Below are positions 31,482 to 44,665 of a stretch of DNA of 64,000 nucleotides, in pieces. The stretch spans positions 82,668-146,667 of the forward strand of contig VFIW01000032.1 of assembly GCA_006386115.1 (NCBI GenBank), written 5' to 3'. Origin of the DNA: Globisporangium splendens (Eukaryota; Oomycota; Peronosporomycetes; Pythiales; Pythiaceae). How positions within the stretch are numbered: the first letter of the stretch is position 1; the number at the start of each line of letters is the position of its first letter. The notes under the pieces were generated by a model, which was given only the letters and a program-made list of their open reading frames with translations, was not told where the DNA came from and ran no database searches. The position numbers and the translations under genes were made by a program.

Positions 31482-32645
31482 CGCCGACTTAGAATGAAGC
31501 GATAAAATGGCTGTTTAAAATAGCATAGGAAGCGAATATTTGTTATCCTGGTAGTCAAAGATGAAAGCTGTTTTTATTTTCTTTACTAAATTCACGAAAC
31601 TTTGCTGCATCCGAAAACTAGGATACTGACATTAGGTAGGAAAGAGCAACCGCCAACCCGTTAGAGATTTTGTTGGGAGTTTATAAAATGTGGGGACAAA
31701 AACACAGACTCATGTGTGATAAGCTCCGCCTTTGCGTCAGAAAATCGAAAACTTGCTGGACTCACCTTCAAGTATCGGATACAAGAGGGCTCAACTGTCC
31801 ATCGATGTGGACGCTTCTTCCCGCATGCAACAACTGCCTCTGTACCGTACTACTTATCTATTGGTTTACCAGAAGCGACGATGCACAGAGATGTGGTTGC
31901 TGCAAGGGGGCTCGAGTCTCAAAAAGTGGTGAGAGCGCTCGCTGCCATAAAACCCAGCAACTTCTGTTGACACAAACGAAATGCAAAGTGTGGTGGAAGA
32001 ATACGGCGAGGTCGCAAAGAAGCTGCACCAGCCTTTTCTATCCAAGAGGCGCACTCATAAGCGTTTTTGGATCCAAAAGTTCAGCTCTGCCGTTTTTGCA
32101 GAACACACGACAGCGTCACTTGCCTGCGGTCATCGGTTCGCTTGAGTTTCGTCCTGTGCTCAAAACTACGTTTGATCTTGAGGTGCGTCCGACCCGACCG
32201 AACTGATTGTTGCCATGGAACAAAGCTTGGCCGTCTTCAAACTCAGATTTGCACCAAGTTCCACATCGCTTCCTAAAGTAGTTTTACGGAACGCATACTG
32301 AGCCAATGCGAGCCAGCGAATGCTCGTTAGTCGGCATGAATTCATGGACATAAGATGCTGCGTTTTCCGTCGCGATTGCATTTTCTGCTACAAGGATAAG
32401 CAACAGAGCAATTGCGTCCCAAAGAACTGCTTGAGGTAGAATCAAATTGCACAAGTACGCCACCAATACACAGCTAAATTTGCGAAACCAACGAATCCAC
32501 CGACTCGCATCCTGTCAGAATTATCCCTACATCCGATACATTGTCGTACGAGTTGTTCAGTACTATTCGCAACTCGGGAGTCCAACTTGGGACCAGGGAG
32601 CAACGCCACTCGACTTTAAAGTTTCGTAGCAGGAAAGACTGCAAG
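31482..32645. other. Decayed region between bZIP members C and D
   Basis: Plus-strand frames 31670-32206, 31716-31970 and 32067-32276 look like pieces of one former coding region: charged, coherent stretches such as EEYGEVAKKLHQPFLSKRRT switch frame repeatedly. No family is recognised and no intact gene remains. Confidence 0.35.
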
Positions 32646-33962
32646 ATGCTAGTGCGAAGTCACTGTGCTTTTGGATCATCAGATGCATCGGCGCGCTTAT
32701 TACGCCGGACGAGCAAAGCTTCTCTAAATCAGCGCGTGGCTTGTGGTCGATCAGTACCAATTGATGCAACTCCTTGTCCGCGACCCCCGCATCTGAATTT
32801 GGCCAAAAGGCAGCAAGCACAGATCACGCGGCCACCACGTCCTTCACCGGAAGCATCATTCAAGGCGCCTCTTCCATTGAAGCCTGTCGTCGCGAATACT
32901 GGAAAGCACCGCAGTGACACGCCACACACGCGGAGGAAGACAAGCAGCGAACGTGGGTATGAGTTTCGCGCCAAAAGAGCGAAACACGAGGCTGAGCTCG
33001 TGTTTGCTGTAGCAAAATTGCGCAATGAACTTGCACAGCTGAGCTTTCTGAAGACGATGCAGCAGCAAAAAGCGGTATTGCTGCGGAACAGCGATTTCGG
33101 GTCCCTCGTGCAGCTCATACGCGAGCTGTTTCGCATCTTTGCTAAAGGACTGGAGTGCGAGCCTCAAGATCCAACGACAGTCGACGGAACGGCCACCGCA
33201 CATTCGGTTGTGGAGTTCAAAGAAAACTTACTTTTTGCGGCACGTGGTCGACTCAGATGTCAAGTTTGGTGAAGGTGTTGGTGGGGTGGACATGCTCATC
33301 GAGCAGTGGCGGCGGCACACAGCTGCCTACGCAGACTTCACGTCACAGTTCAACCTGCAATCGCGGACCACCAGAAAACCCAGTGCTCGAAGTCCCAGTA
33401 AAAGTGAACGGTCAGTTCACTCACGATACATTCCGAATTATGCTCCCGTATGCCGTTCATCGCCAGGATCTCATGCAGCATTTCGTTGGCAATACATTTG
33501 TATTCGGCAATACGCATCATTTCCGGTTCACATCCGACGGACGAATCAAGGTTTACACATCGCAAGTCGATTTTGCGGAAGCGCTCGTGAAAACGACCGG
33601 CAATCTTGAAGCCGTCTCGGAACTCCTGGAGCTCTGCGATCTCTCAGCGCTGTACAATTGGCGGCGTGATCGAGATTCTTTATTGCGCAGAAATTGAACA
33701 GGAGATCGAGACCTTGCTCTCTGACCAAGTTTTTGACTCAACCGATAACCCTCAGGCTGGCGGGTGCGGTGGGAGATCGCCGTCTTGGATCACGTGCTTG
33801 GACACGCCGTTTTTGCTTGGAGAAGAATCATCGCAAACTGGCGACCAGGACACCGAACACGAGAATCCGAGTCCGCCGCCAATTCAGCCTCTTCACCCAG
33901 CGTTTTACAGTGACTCGGAGCAGATTGTCGACCTATTGCAACAGCGCCACGCAATTCTATGA
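32646..33962 (+). pseudogene. bZIP-family member D, multiple frameshifts
   Basis: It starts at the ATG at 32646 (MLVRSHCAFGSSDAS). The basic region KTSSERGYEFRAKRAKHEAE again has Ser for the invariant Asn, followed by the heptad helix and NSDFGSLVQL. The C-terminal domain is split over three more frames: near 33225 (FLRHVVDSDVKFGEG resumes), near 33360 (VKVNGQFTHDTFRIMLPY resumes) and near 33650 (EIEQEIETLLSDQVFD resumes), ending at 33962. Each break is a small indel relative to member B. With three shifts, genuine decay is more likely than assembly error. Confidence 0.7.
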
Positions 33963-36149
33963 CCGAGCGTCCGCGTTCATTTTGAGGTGACATTGTATGT
34001 AATGCTGAACGCTGTTGAAAATCATGGTTTTCGTCAATATAGTAGTCGTGATGGCAGCAGCACACCCTGACGTTGTTGCAACATTTCGGACTGAAGATGT
34101 TTTTCTCCGCCCCACTGACCTCAAATCCTAAAGCGCAGTTGGTTTTCACGACGAATCTTCTCGAATGTTTTTCGTTGTTGCGCTTCAGCAAGATGACGAG
34201 TTGACGAACGTTGGACCGCCAGTGTCTCCTCATTTTCGAGCAGAAATATATGAAGGGATACTGTCTTGGGTTTTCTTGTTTCTTGCTACTCCAGGACTCA
34301 AGCCACTCAATTTCCAGCGGCAAACAGCATTTCTGGGGCACCCTTGCGCGTTGTGTAATGCGCTTGTACAGTATCGGATAGCTCCATTTGCAAATCCATC
34401 GACACAGCAGCTCATATCACTTTGGTTGTCCCTTCTAGTTTTGTAGGAAAGGGAGGGAGTGCTCGACCACTTCATTCGTTGAAGATGAGCTGAGAGCGCA
34501 TCCTTCTTTTCGCCGTTCGTAGAGAGTTCTTGTACACAGAAAACAACATGTGGACGTGGCATGAAATCGCGGCTGGCTTGGGGGGCAGCCTCCTTCCCCC
34601 CGTACCAGGCACGTTTGGTAAAGTCTTCAAATCGGGGTTGGAATCAGCGACCGCAACAACTTGGGCATGCAACACCATCAAAAAGATCATGTACGCGTGC
34701 ATGTTTTTTGATGAAAACACCGATATGTGCTGCGTTGGACTTGACCTAGCAGTTAGCTCTTGTCCGCAGCGATTTGTAATACTACATTTTCTCGCTAACG
34801 GATGGTTCAGGAGAACCTGCCAACAAAACAACCACCAGCGTTGAAGCTTGAGCCGCTCCACTTCGATTCTGCCAAAGCTCTGACTTGGTTTGCTCAATCA
34901 AACCTTCGCGTACTGAATACGGCACGATCAACCAGCAGCACGACGACGTCGACTCAAAAATGCCACGCCAACACTGTCGACTGCGATCAGCTGTGCCCTT
35001 CGTTTCCCGTTCGCACTGAGGATTCCGCGTCGATCACCTGAGTGCATTTGATAGACGAAGGCTGAGCGACTGGAAGTTCACCACTGTCAACGCTTTCGCG
35101 TCTCTGGAGCGATATCATCGCGGAAAGTTGGTGCATGAGTTTTCTCATTCAGAAACGTGGCAGGTTGCTTCTTGGAGCTTCATTCAGAACCAGTCTTTTG
35201 TCACCCTCAAACTTACAATTTTGGTCGATATGGGTTGCTGCACAAATGCTTGAACAAGCAATGTCTTCGTCTGCTGGCGCTCGACATCAGTCGATGGAAC
35301 CGAGTAGAACGCTTGATCTTTGACAAAATAGGGGCGGAGACACGTTTCTTTCATAGCTACTCGGCGATGCGTCGCACCAGGAGCCTGGACGCACTCTTGG
35401 AATCCACATAGCTACATAGGCGTGTCTTGCCTTGTGCTGGGTGGCCAAGCGCAGCGAAAGCAAACACACCAAGTTGATCGAGTATACCACTCCTTGGATG
35501 TTTCCACCGTGTTGAGTGACATGGTAATTGCTTGTGCTGATCGTTTCTTCGTCGCCTGTCGCTGAAAACAACCCGATAAGATGTCTTTAGAAAACTGGAG
35601 ATATGTGTGCCTGACTCAGATCGGTTTTCTGGCGTATTTGGTTTGCCCAGGAAATTGACCTGAGTCTCGTGTGCAGGACTTCGAAATGAAACAGTACAAA
35701 CGCGAACGTACTTTGTAGGCAAGTGCGACTCGCATGAAGAAGACAGCCTACGAGCACACAAAGTCATTAGGACATACCTCTGCCTACCGAGTTTGTTGGA
35801 ATCAAATGCCGCACGACAATTGTTTCCTTCCTGGCCATTGATCAGATTTACCAAACCAAACTCGCAATAGAACGTACATGGAACTTGGTGCCAGACTTTA
35901 TAAATGTGAAAAATCGGTCTTTCAAGTCTTCGATTGCTGCTTACAATGGAACTTCTTATACGAGCTGGTGTGGATCTGCGCTGCCATGCGGAGGCAAATA
36001 ATCAAATAGAGTTGAACGTATGCGTGCTGCTGTCGTTGGTGTTCTTGCTTCTTTTTTGAAAAAAGCGCCAACCTGCTGCTTCGCCGCTGGGGATCCACCG
36101 CTGTAGGTGCTGCAATCTCAACTTGGTTTGCTCCGTGGTGTCTACGTCG
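33963..36149. other. Gene-poor stretch between bZIP members D and E
   Basis: 2.2 kb, AT-rich. Small frames on both strands (for example 34530-34844 and 35357-35854) show no domains and no third-position bias. No repeat recognised. Confidence 0.4.
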
Positions 36150-37050
36150 CTCGAAAAAAACGGTCTCCGCCCTCACTCGCTTCCAGCTGGGCGTGGACTC
36201 CTCGCTCGCGTTCCATTCTTCTCTACTGCTGTCTTCGTGTACTGCTGGCTTTAGATCCACTATAGTCGCATCAGGTGCGATCGCCGAGTGCTGCATCATT
36301 TCGGCGACGTCACGGGCGTTCCCGACAAATTTCGCGAAAGCTTCGACAAAATTGACCGGAATCGCGTACGACGCGATCAGACCGTGCTCTGAAAACTATA
36401 ATCGCGCGATACCATCGAATTGAATATCTTGATCGACAGTCTTTCCACCAGATCTGGGCGGCTTGCTTCGACGAACGGGAACATCACGTCGAACGTCTCG
36501 CGCGAAAGCGTGTGTGCATCTCAGAGTAGACAGCCACAATCGGGTTCTCCTCTGCGCTCATAATCGATTCTACGCGAACGACTTCGAATTCCAATCTGGC
36601 ATAAGATAACGTATACTTCCGCCGCTGGTCGAGTAGAGCTTCGATGCCGACCAGATCACTCCCCAAGTCGTCAATTAGTACATCAGGATCCACAATCTGA
36701 TGCATCAAGTTCTCCTTGCACTGAACGACCGACCAGAGACTGGTGGGCTGCGTGCGCTCGGATAACATGCCACTCGTCTCGAGGGCTCGGATGCTCTCCA
36801 GTCCGTACCGATACACCTTGTAGATCTCTCTACCAATTTGCGCAAGCGAACCACCGGGGCTCGTACGTGTCAGCAGCACACTCTGGGTGTACACACTTCT
36901 GGTCAGGTTCAGGTGCTCGACGGCGCGGCGTAGCTGCTGCGCTTGTGCCTCGAGACCATCTTCGTACGCTTTTTGCCGCTGCCGGAAGAAGCGATCGCAC
37001 TCGCTGCTGGTCTTGGACCGCGGACGAAGTGGGCGACAGCGAGAGTCGAC
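36150..37050 (-). pseudogene. bZIP-family member E, truncated and frameshifted
   Basis: Minus strand. A basic region of the form KTSSECDRFFRQRQKAYED (Ser for Asn, Cys for Arg) near 37020 leads into the heptad helix and TRTSPGGSLAQIGREIYKVY, then VGIEALLDQRRKYTLSYARL. The frame ends at 36484; the next family block (ETFDVMFPFVEASRPDLVE) continues in another frame, and the distal block (MMQHSAIAPDATIVDLKP, near 36290) in a further one. No ATG lies in frame ahead of the basic region, so the 5' end is lost too. Confidence 0.65.
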
Positions 37051-38202
37051 CGACGCGCTGGAAGAGGTTGCAACTGCGAGGACTTCCAGTGAGACGAGGC
37101 TCTATCAACACTGGAGGCGCTTTCTTTCACCATGGAGCCCGATCTCATGCTTCGCACTTTGAGGAGAAAGAAAAAATTGCTTGCAACATGAAAGGTGCAT
37201 GTGTTGTAATTATCACAGCAAGAAGCAACTTGTCAGCTACCTGTGTAATATTGTTAGCCTTCGCTTGTCATCATAAACTCGACCTCTGCATTTAGGTATC
37301 AAAAGCCTCTTTAAAACAGAGATTTTACTTTCGAAGTACATAGTCTGAAAAAAATGAATATTCTACTTATTTTTACTTTGATTAGGTCGTTATATATCCT
37401 GCTTATAATCTAAAAAAGCTAGACTATTATAAGGATTATTTTACAAACATACACAATTTCTGTAGTTTCACGTATTCTATGTACTGAAATAAAGAACGCT
37501 TCTTTGTTTCCACCAATAAACGGGCGGGATTTCGTTTTTGTCCAATCATATCTATTGCAGTCGTCCAGGAGAGTTTGATGAAGACATCCAAGGACAGACA
37601 CAAACCGCATTGCTGGCAGTTTTAGATTTTGCATGATGTTATACAAGAAATGAAGTTGTGCGGGTTACCTGACTCATTGTCCATCGACCCTGTGGAATGC
37701 TGCAGCGTTTGCACGAAAAGATGCAATCAACCGAGTGATTTGTGGCGACTGAGAAGATGTGGACGTGCGTGCTCGGTTGATTTTGTCCTTCAGAGAGGGA
37801 CACTTCGAAATCCTGACTCACAAAGGAATGTGTGGCTATGGAAAGCCCGAACGCTTGGGCATCATGAGATGTGTCCCTCTTCGTGTAGTCTCGTGTCTTT
37901 GTCGCACGCAGAGAAAAGAGAGCAGTGTCTATTGCCGAGTTGAGCCAGCTGCTGAAATATCACAGCGGTGCTCCTTAGTAATACTAACACAAAAACGAAA
38001 AAGCAAGCAGCTTCATTCATCGGATTTCATTTTTAACGGTAATACCTCCTTCTCGCCGCGTACTTTTCGTTTTGTCATGAGTCGTTGTTGGAACACGACG
38101 ACGACGAAGCTGCACTCCAAGCCCTGTCACGTTTTCTTCAGCATCATATCAACGAAGTTGCAGTTCTAATATCAAACTGGATTGAAATATTACTATTACT
38201 TG
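37051..38202. other. AT-rich spacer between bZIP members E and F
   Basis: No supported gene. Short frames near 37629-38169 have no domain and low coding character. Confidence 0.4.
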
Positions 38203-39477
38203 CTACACGATTCGCTCGTATTCTTCCTCCTCGTCTTTATTTGTGCTATTTGGCAAAAGATAATAATGCGAGCGTCCATTATCGTGGGAACGCTCATTTC
38301 TTATGTTGTAGGACTGCGAGGTAGTGTCGCGGAGGACGTCCCGATGGTTCGGATTTTCGTGGTCATGCCAGTCACCGCAGTCGCACACGCGCAATGGAAA
38401 TGTCTTCGAGTCGTGCACGAGTTCACCGTCAAAGACATCGTAGCTTCTATCTGTATGATTGACTTTGTGGCTCACATCTTCATAGAGAATGGCTTCGGGA
38501 GCAGGCAAAGTCGTGTCAGGCGAAATCACAGAGAGGTGCGTCAATTCCGCGACATGGCGCACATCCCCCATCATATGAACCAGCGCTTCGATCAAATCGA
38601 ACTCGAGTCCATAATCGATGACTCGCCCATCTTCGGAAAACTGGAACCGCGAGATGCAATTGAACGTGAAGTCTCGATCCACGACCATTTCCATGAGATC
38701 TTCGCGCCGATGACGTCGGACAAACGGAAACATTATTGGGAACGTCTCGCGACTGATCCACGCATGGACCTTTGTACGTATTGCCACGATCGGATTCTCC
38801 TCGGACCCCGTGATAGCCTCGATTGCACCCACTTCAATCTCGAGGTGTGCGTACGCCATCGTGTGTATCCGCCACTGCTCAATGACCGAGTCGATGCCTA
38901 CCAGATCGCCGTAAACCACGTCTGGATGGAGGAATCTTCGAAGGAAGTTCTTCTTGTACTCCACCCTCGCAATTGCTTGTTCTGTTGCTTGTCGTTGTTC
39001 AAAAGGCGCACTGCTCTGTAGATAGTCGATGCTTTCGAGGCCATGCTTGAGTACTGTGTAAAGCTCGCGTGAAAGCTGCGTGAGTGAACCCCAATGACTG
39101 GTTCGCCGCAGCAACGCCTTCTCGTTCCACACACACTTGGAGAAGCTCAATTGTGCGACCTCTACCCGAAGCTTCTCGACGTCTCTCGCGAGCTTGTCTT
39201 CATACTCCTTCTGGCGTTGTCGGAAGAACCGTCCACGCTCGCTGTTGGTCTTCGCGCGCGGGCGAGTCCTTCGTGATCCAGCTGCTGGCGAGGCGGCCAA
39301 GATCGGAATAGGAAGTCGCGCGTTGGGCAACCAGGCGGGAAATGAAGAGTCGACGCGGGGCACGGTCGGCGGCGGTCGGGAGAACTGCAAGTGCTTGCGC
39401 TGCTGCGGCTCCATTGGTCTTTCTGTAGGTTTTGCTCTCTGGTTGAGTCTTTGTGAGCGGGGAACTTGGCTTCTCAT
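38203..39477 (-). CDS. bZIP-family member F
   Basis: A single exon encodes about 424 aa from the ATG at 39477 (MRSQVPRSQRL); an ATG at 39414 is a possible later start, and the frame extends upstream only to a GTG. The basic region KTNSERGRFFRQRQKEYEDK has the canonical Asn, and the helix continues DVEKLRVEVAQLSFSKCVW. The C-terminal family domain is complete (EYKKNFLRRFLHPDVVYG, VIEQWRIHTMAYAHLEIE, ISRFQFSEDGRVIDYGLEF). The tail is unusual: His/Asp-rich, ending NKDEEEEYERIV. Intact and the best match to member A in the domain core. Confidence 0.8.
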   Translation of the reverse strand: MRSQVPRSQRLNQRAKPTERPMEPQQRKHLQFSRPPPTVPRVDSSFPAWLPNARLPIPILAASPAAGSRRTRPRAKTNSERGRFFRQRQKEYEDKLARDVEKLRVEVAQLSFSKCVWNEKALLRRTSHWGSLTQLSRELYTVLKHGLESIDYLQSSAPFEQRQATEQAIARVEYKKNFLRRFLHPDVVYGDLVGIDSVIEQWRIHTMAYAHLEIEVGAIEAITGSEENPIVAIRTKVHAWISRETFPIMFPFVRRHRREDLMEMVVDRDFTFNCISRFQFSEDGRVIDYGLEFDLIEALVHMMGDVRHVAELTHLSVISPDTTLPAPEAILYEDVSHKVNHTDRSYDVFDGELVHDSKTFPLRVCDCGDWHDHENPNHRDVLRDTTSQSYNIRNERSHDNGRSHYYLLPNSTNKDEEEEYERIV

Positions 39478-40295
39478 CGTTCGTGTGGGGTCTGCTGGGT
39501 CGAAAATCTTGGAGAGCTCCCTCACACCACAAGGCGGCACCTCCCAAAATTGCTAGCAATAATAAAGGGAGTGAAGGCATGCTCTGTGCTGACTCAACCG
39601 TTTGGCTTGCAGGAGTGATCGGATTTACTCATTATCGGAGACCGATGAACGAGTGGCAACATAAAAATGCACCTCCCAAAACTGTTTCAGTGTTGACTTT
39701 TCCCGATAACCTGGCAGCCAAACCAGCCGAAGCGACTGGCGACCTGGTCCCGCATAGAGTAGTCGCCACGTCCCACACTGGATGAACTCGCACTGCGCAC
39801 AGCCGCGCGCGCCAACGATGACTACAGATTTATAACGGACGGGGGTACCCTCGTCAGGCCGTTTGTGCCGAGGACAAGACTCTCAAAGATGCCGGGCTCC
39901 ATGCACATCGTTCTCATTGACGGCCAGCGGATGCAGATCACCGAGAAAGCAGGCAAAGAATGGGAACTATGGTCGGTGGGTCGTTGAGTGCATGAACTTC
40001 ACGTTAGAAAAACCTCCGCGCACTTCCAACATAAGAAGGGTCGTGAAGAGGAACGCGTGATCGGAGTATGAAATCACTGTCTTGAAAGCAATGCAAAGGT
40101 TTCAAGAGTGTGGATGAATATGATCGACATTTCGATCACACGAGACACCTTTTCATTCAATAAAAGCATATGATGGTAGAGCCATTATGGTTAGGGTACT
40201 TTTTAGCCCGACCATTCCCGCACACGTCATCGGAATTATAGAAGAAATATTCTCAAGCCAATCACTAAACCAAGTGAAACAAGTATTCGCAAAAT

Positions 40296-40508
40296 CTAAA
40301 AATATGTGCAGTATGCATTCCCAACCGTCTTGCGCTGATTGTTGAGGGTTTGAGTCCTCTCAGGGGACACTTTTCCGCGGACATAGAACCGAGTGGGGTC
40401 TTCAAGGGTTTGAGTCTTGCCATCCCGCAGCTCTTTGAGCTTGGCCAAGTCGGCTCCCTTCCCGACGCATGCGAGCGTTGCACTGAAAGAAGTCACTCCA
40501 GCGACCAA
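40296..40508 (-). other. Short coding-like frame, 70 aa, unknown
   Basis: The frame starts MVAGVTSFSATLACVGKGAD and continues in a regular charged pattern, with a repeated TQTL element (GKTQTLEDP and ERTQTLNNQ, 60 nt apart). Composition looks like real protein, but there is no match I recognise and no neighbouring exon. It could be a remnant of a dead gene. Confidence 0.25.
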
Positions 40509-43261
40509 TCAAGTTCCGTTTACGATCGCCCTAGTCGCTCCAGAGATACGTGCCAGCAGTAGTCAATGGAGTGGCTCCCTAAGTACACACCGCTGCGCTA
40601 AAGCGTAATTCATCATCATCTGGCCAACTGCAGAAGAAATACAAGAGCCAGCGCGCTGCTTGAGTAAATAAACGGACTCTCACGAATTTGCGATTGCTCG
40701 ATCACTCCAAACCTCCTTTCAGCACCAACCAACTCCTCGTGAGCATCAAGAGCCTCAAGCCAGCGAACATCATGATGACCACGAGAAATCGCAGGTCAGC
40801 GCAGTAACCGCATTTCAGCGCTTCGTCTCTGCCGGCATGGCGCCTGGACCACGTGACATCGGCTGTTGCTCAGGACCCGTCCGTCCGAAGGATCGCTGGC
40901 GTTCGTCATGGCACGGTACGAGCCTCACCCGACAATCGTTCGTGTCCTACTTGAGCCAATTGAAGGACTGGCTTCTAGAGCATTTTCTCTTCATTGGTAC
41001 CGCGGTTGAGAAGCAACTGCTAAAAAGAGGGAGGGCGCTCGAGCGTACAGACTGAAGCGAGAAGAAGGTGGTCTCGTTGAGGAGGCAAATGCATACACAA
41101 AAGGTGACTCATGTTAAATAGTCTCTTATAAGCTACGAGTCTTACTGATTGCCAACACGCAACGTTGTTGACCTTAATGTGGTACCTCTTTAGTCACGCG
41201 TCGGATTGGTTGTTCAAGCAAAACGTTATCAGATCACTTGAGCAGCCTGGCTTTCATTCGTTTATTTCGTGTAAAACGTCTCAAGAGCGAAGTTTATCAA
41301 TTATCTTGACCGGACTTTGCAACGTGTCCCCACCTCGCCATAGCCCAGTCGCTCATGATGCAGGAATCCCCTGGTTCATTGCTGCTCAACCAGCTGCCGA
41401 TCAAGACCAACCAATCCAGCACTCGGATTGATTGGCCGTTTGTTTGCCTTTAGGCTTGTCCTTTTGTTGGCTCGAATTCTGACACGGATGCCCTTTGTCA
41501 GCATTGCTGCACAGAAGATGGCAGGTTCACGTTCACTCAATTATCATTCCATTTTCAGTTCGCAACGCGTTCATAACCTCTTACGAGGCTAATGCGACCA
41601 CGGCATTCCCGCCTGCCACAAGCCCACAAAAGTGCTTGGAGTACTGGTGAATGAAATCACGATGTGTCGTCACGACACGCACCAGAATAACCTCAGCAAT
41701 CTTGATCGCCAATAAGGACACCAAATTTCTGCAGCTGGCGACGCTGGCGCTCGAGTTCCAAGAACTTTTTTCAAGCCAACACCTTTCTTGTATTGATTCG
41801 TGCAAAACGCAGCACGCAACAGGATATAACTAGAGTACTTACACTTTGTTTGTCCACTCTCAAATTGTCGTTTCGTCCCCCACGCCGTTGGCTTGTTGCA
41901 AATCCTTTCCCCCCTCAATACGTCCAACGCCCGCCGAAATTGCCTCACTCTCCAGTTTATCACACTCATCCCAGTCGGCAACACGCGTCGCGTCGTTCTG
42001 CGGTCGCTGCTCAACGCTCGTCACGATACCCCACACTCGAAGACGCATCAGACATTTCTTCGGCTGCATTTGTAGAGAATCAAAGCTCCAGTTCATCGTC
42101 GGATGTCTAATGTTCATTTTGTACCTTGCAGGAGCGTGAGCCACAGCGGCGTGTTCACCGAAACCACTCCCGGTACTCGTTGACGATAATGCGCTCGTCG
42201 TCTTCGCTTCTCGTCACTTGTTTTGATCAGTTTGTTTCAATTCACTGTCCCGTTTGGCCTTGCAACCTAATAGAGCAGCAAACTACTCACCGTCTATTTC
42301 GGTGTGTGGGGTCGTGTCAACAGCAGAAGCACAGCAGCAAAGCTGTAGGAACAAACACAAGAAGAGCACACACTTGTTTCCCACGTGACTTGCAACGGGG
42401 TTACACGCTGAGTTACATCTGTAACCAGCTGCATGGAACGCAGTTCGCATGCTCGGCAAGTTCCGCGCTTGGACCTCCCAAAGACGACCTTCTTAGGTTC
42501 GTCGCACCTATGAGAGGCGACATCGCCTTCATTAGAGGACCGGCCTGTTGCTGGTCTCTGATCGGACTTATGATCACTCTCAATAGTAGAGCACATAGCG
42601 TTAAAGTGAAAAGTGACCAACTCTGTTGAACGTTAAAGTCAAGTCAAACAAATACTCCAGATCCAATCGTTCTTGATTGGTCGAAATTCATGTTTTGTGT
42701 TAAACCTATTGGTGCATTAATCGGTTAAAATGTTTTTGACCAATAGAGCATGCAAAGTGTGAGCATCTCTAATGACATTACCACACCACTCTCACACCAA
42801 CTGTGCCGACACGTTTAGCATCGAGTCAAACAACGTGGTGCTCGAACCGGGGAAACGGTCGTGTTCGTCATTCACGATCCTCGCGAAAAATGACGGCGCG
42901 GCTCGTTTGCCAGTTCACCCGAGAGCCTACGACATTAACGTCTTCGTTTGGCGCTGCGATGATGTTTCTGCTTGAGTCCAACATTATCTCCCACAACCGG
43001 TTTGAGTAATTCAGTTGAGACCAACACGCATGAGGAAGTCGAAGAGATCGCGGCGAGAACCAGTTCCCTGTCGCCGCGACGCACAAGGTGCTCATGATGC
43101 AGCAACGACATCATCAGGGTTGTTGTTGCTGCCGGTGTGCAGTCGCTGTAGCTGGTCGCCGCGCGCAAGTGAGCCTTGATGGTGCTGGTCGCCACGCGCT
43201 CACTGTTGCTGGTCGCTGCGTGTGTGACATCAGCGAGCGCGGACTCTCGGTGGCTTTACCT

Positions 43262-44665
43262 GACACGTCGCTAGCGGACCCAGAGTCGATCTCCTTTGTC
43301 GAAGATGGCGTCGACGAGCCTTCCAATAAGTCACCTTATGAAGAGCTTGAACATGAGTCTTTGACAAGGTTTTCAGATCATCCAACTCGGAGTCATCTGG
43401 ACGGCAATGACTGAGGGCTTCATTCAACGTCCGCCAAGTGTGTGGCAGCACATGCACGTCTCCCAGTGTTTCGTTGATGCTGAAATAACCAGCGTCCCCC
43501 AGTGTTTCGCAATTGTCTCACGGGAAATGCAAGGCAAGAGTCTCGAGACGCAACGAGACAATCTTCAAAGTCGCGCATCGATCGAACACTCGAGAAGATG
43601 TCCAGGGATTGGCGATCGTACTCCATTTGTTGTGCCGCTTTCTTCGTAGGAAAAGGAACAGAAGAATTATCCCAACTTGCACGAGAGCACCTGCTCAACC
43701 GCGCTCCCATGTGACCACCGATCAAGGACGAAAAAACAGCAGTGAGTCAAGGTGATGCGTTCTGAAGGAGTTCATTATCGTGACATTCCAGATAGACACG
43801 CTTGCTCGCACTTGGTCTTTCAACACCATTGACGATCTGCTGTCCTGTTGTACACTCATGAGCAATCCACAGGAACAATTAGCGCAACCCAGGCAGTTCG
43901 TCTAGAAAAACGCATCTGAGAGAATCGATTTTGCCGCCAGCACACAAAGCGCAGGTCCGTCTGTGTGCGTGCTTCCGGTCGAAGCAGAGGTGTTTTCAGT
44001 CGCGTTGTGGACGCGCCAACACATTCTCTGTCTATCTGGATCGCCGCGACAATTTGCAAGTCGACCCTCCAGCTAGCAAAATCCTTTCAAAAAAAGAAAG
44101 AAAGAAAGAAAGCGTTCTGGTGATCTTTGCAGTGAGAGACAGTGATTTGGTTGCCTAGATTTGCCCTCGCCAGGTTTGCCATTTGTAATGCTAATGAAGT
44201 GGCCAGAGCGGAGCTTCTGATGAGAGGAGCGAACGTGCCGGCGTCGAAGCCATCGAGCGAGTGAGTCCTGTGATTCCCAGCTCGAGAATTGTGACCTGTA
44301 CGATTGAGCAAATCTGATTCGCTGTATCTCACTGAGCAACGCTCAATGCCACCAACAGTTTACGAACTGCAAGTCGATTGCCATTTCCGATGGTGTACTT
44401 TTCCAAGGAATTCCTAAGCACCGAGTCGTCAACTTATTCAAGAGCCTGTGGATCTTCCCCGGCAACAGTGTTGACCCGCAGCACAACGGTATTTGATGCA
44501 GTGAAAGCGAAAAGACTAGCGAGAGCGGAGCAGCACATCAAACAGATCGTGGCTTGGAGGACGTATTGCAAGCGAAAAAAAGACCACCTGTTACTAAACT
44601 GGTTGGAGGACAAGGAGTTCAGTTTGGTTTCAATTAACTTGCACCAGTTAATAAGTATGTCTTGA
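43262..44665 (+). pseudogene. Possible remnant of an unknown gene
   Basis: Three plus-strand frames look coding by composition: 43262-43414 (ESISFVEDGVDEPSNKSPYE), 43502-43714 (RIDRTLEKMSRDWRSYSICC) and 44378-44665 (VKAKRLARAEQHIKQIVAWR). They lie in the same direction but in different frames, with stops between and no clean splice signals. They could be exons of a poorly conserved gene or scattered remnants. Confidence 0.25.

Noticed and set aside
40340..40420. Possible tRNA T-arm (GGGTTTGAGTC, twice 60 nt apart)
   Set aside because: The flanking stems do not pair as a T-arm and no acceptor or anticodon arm fits; better explained as a repeated peptide element on the minus strand.
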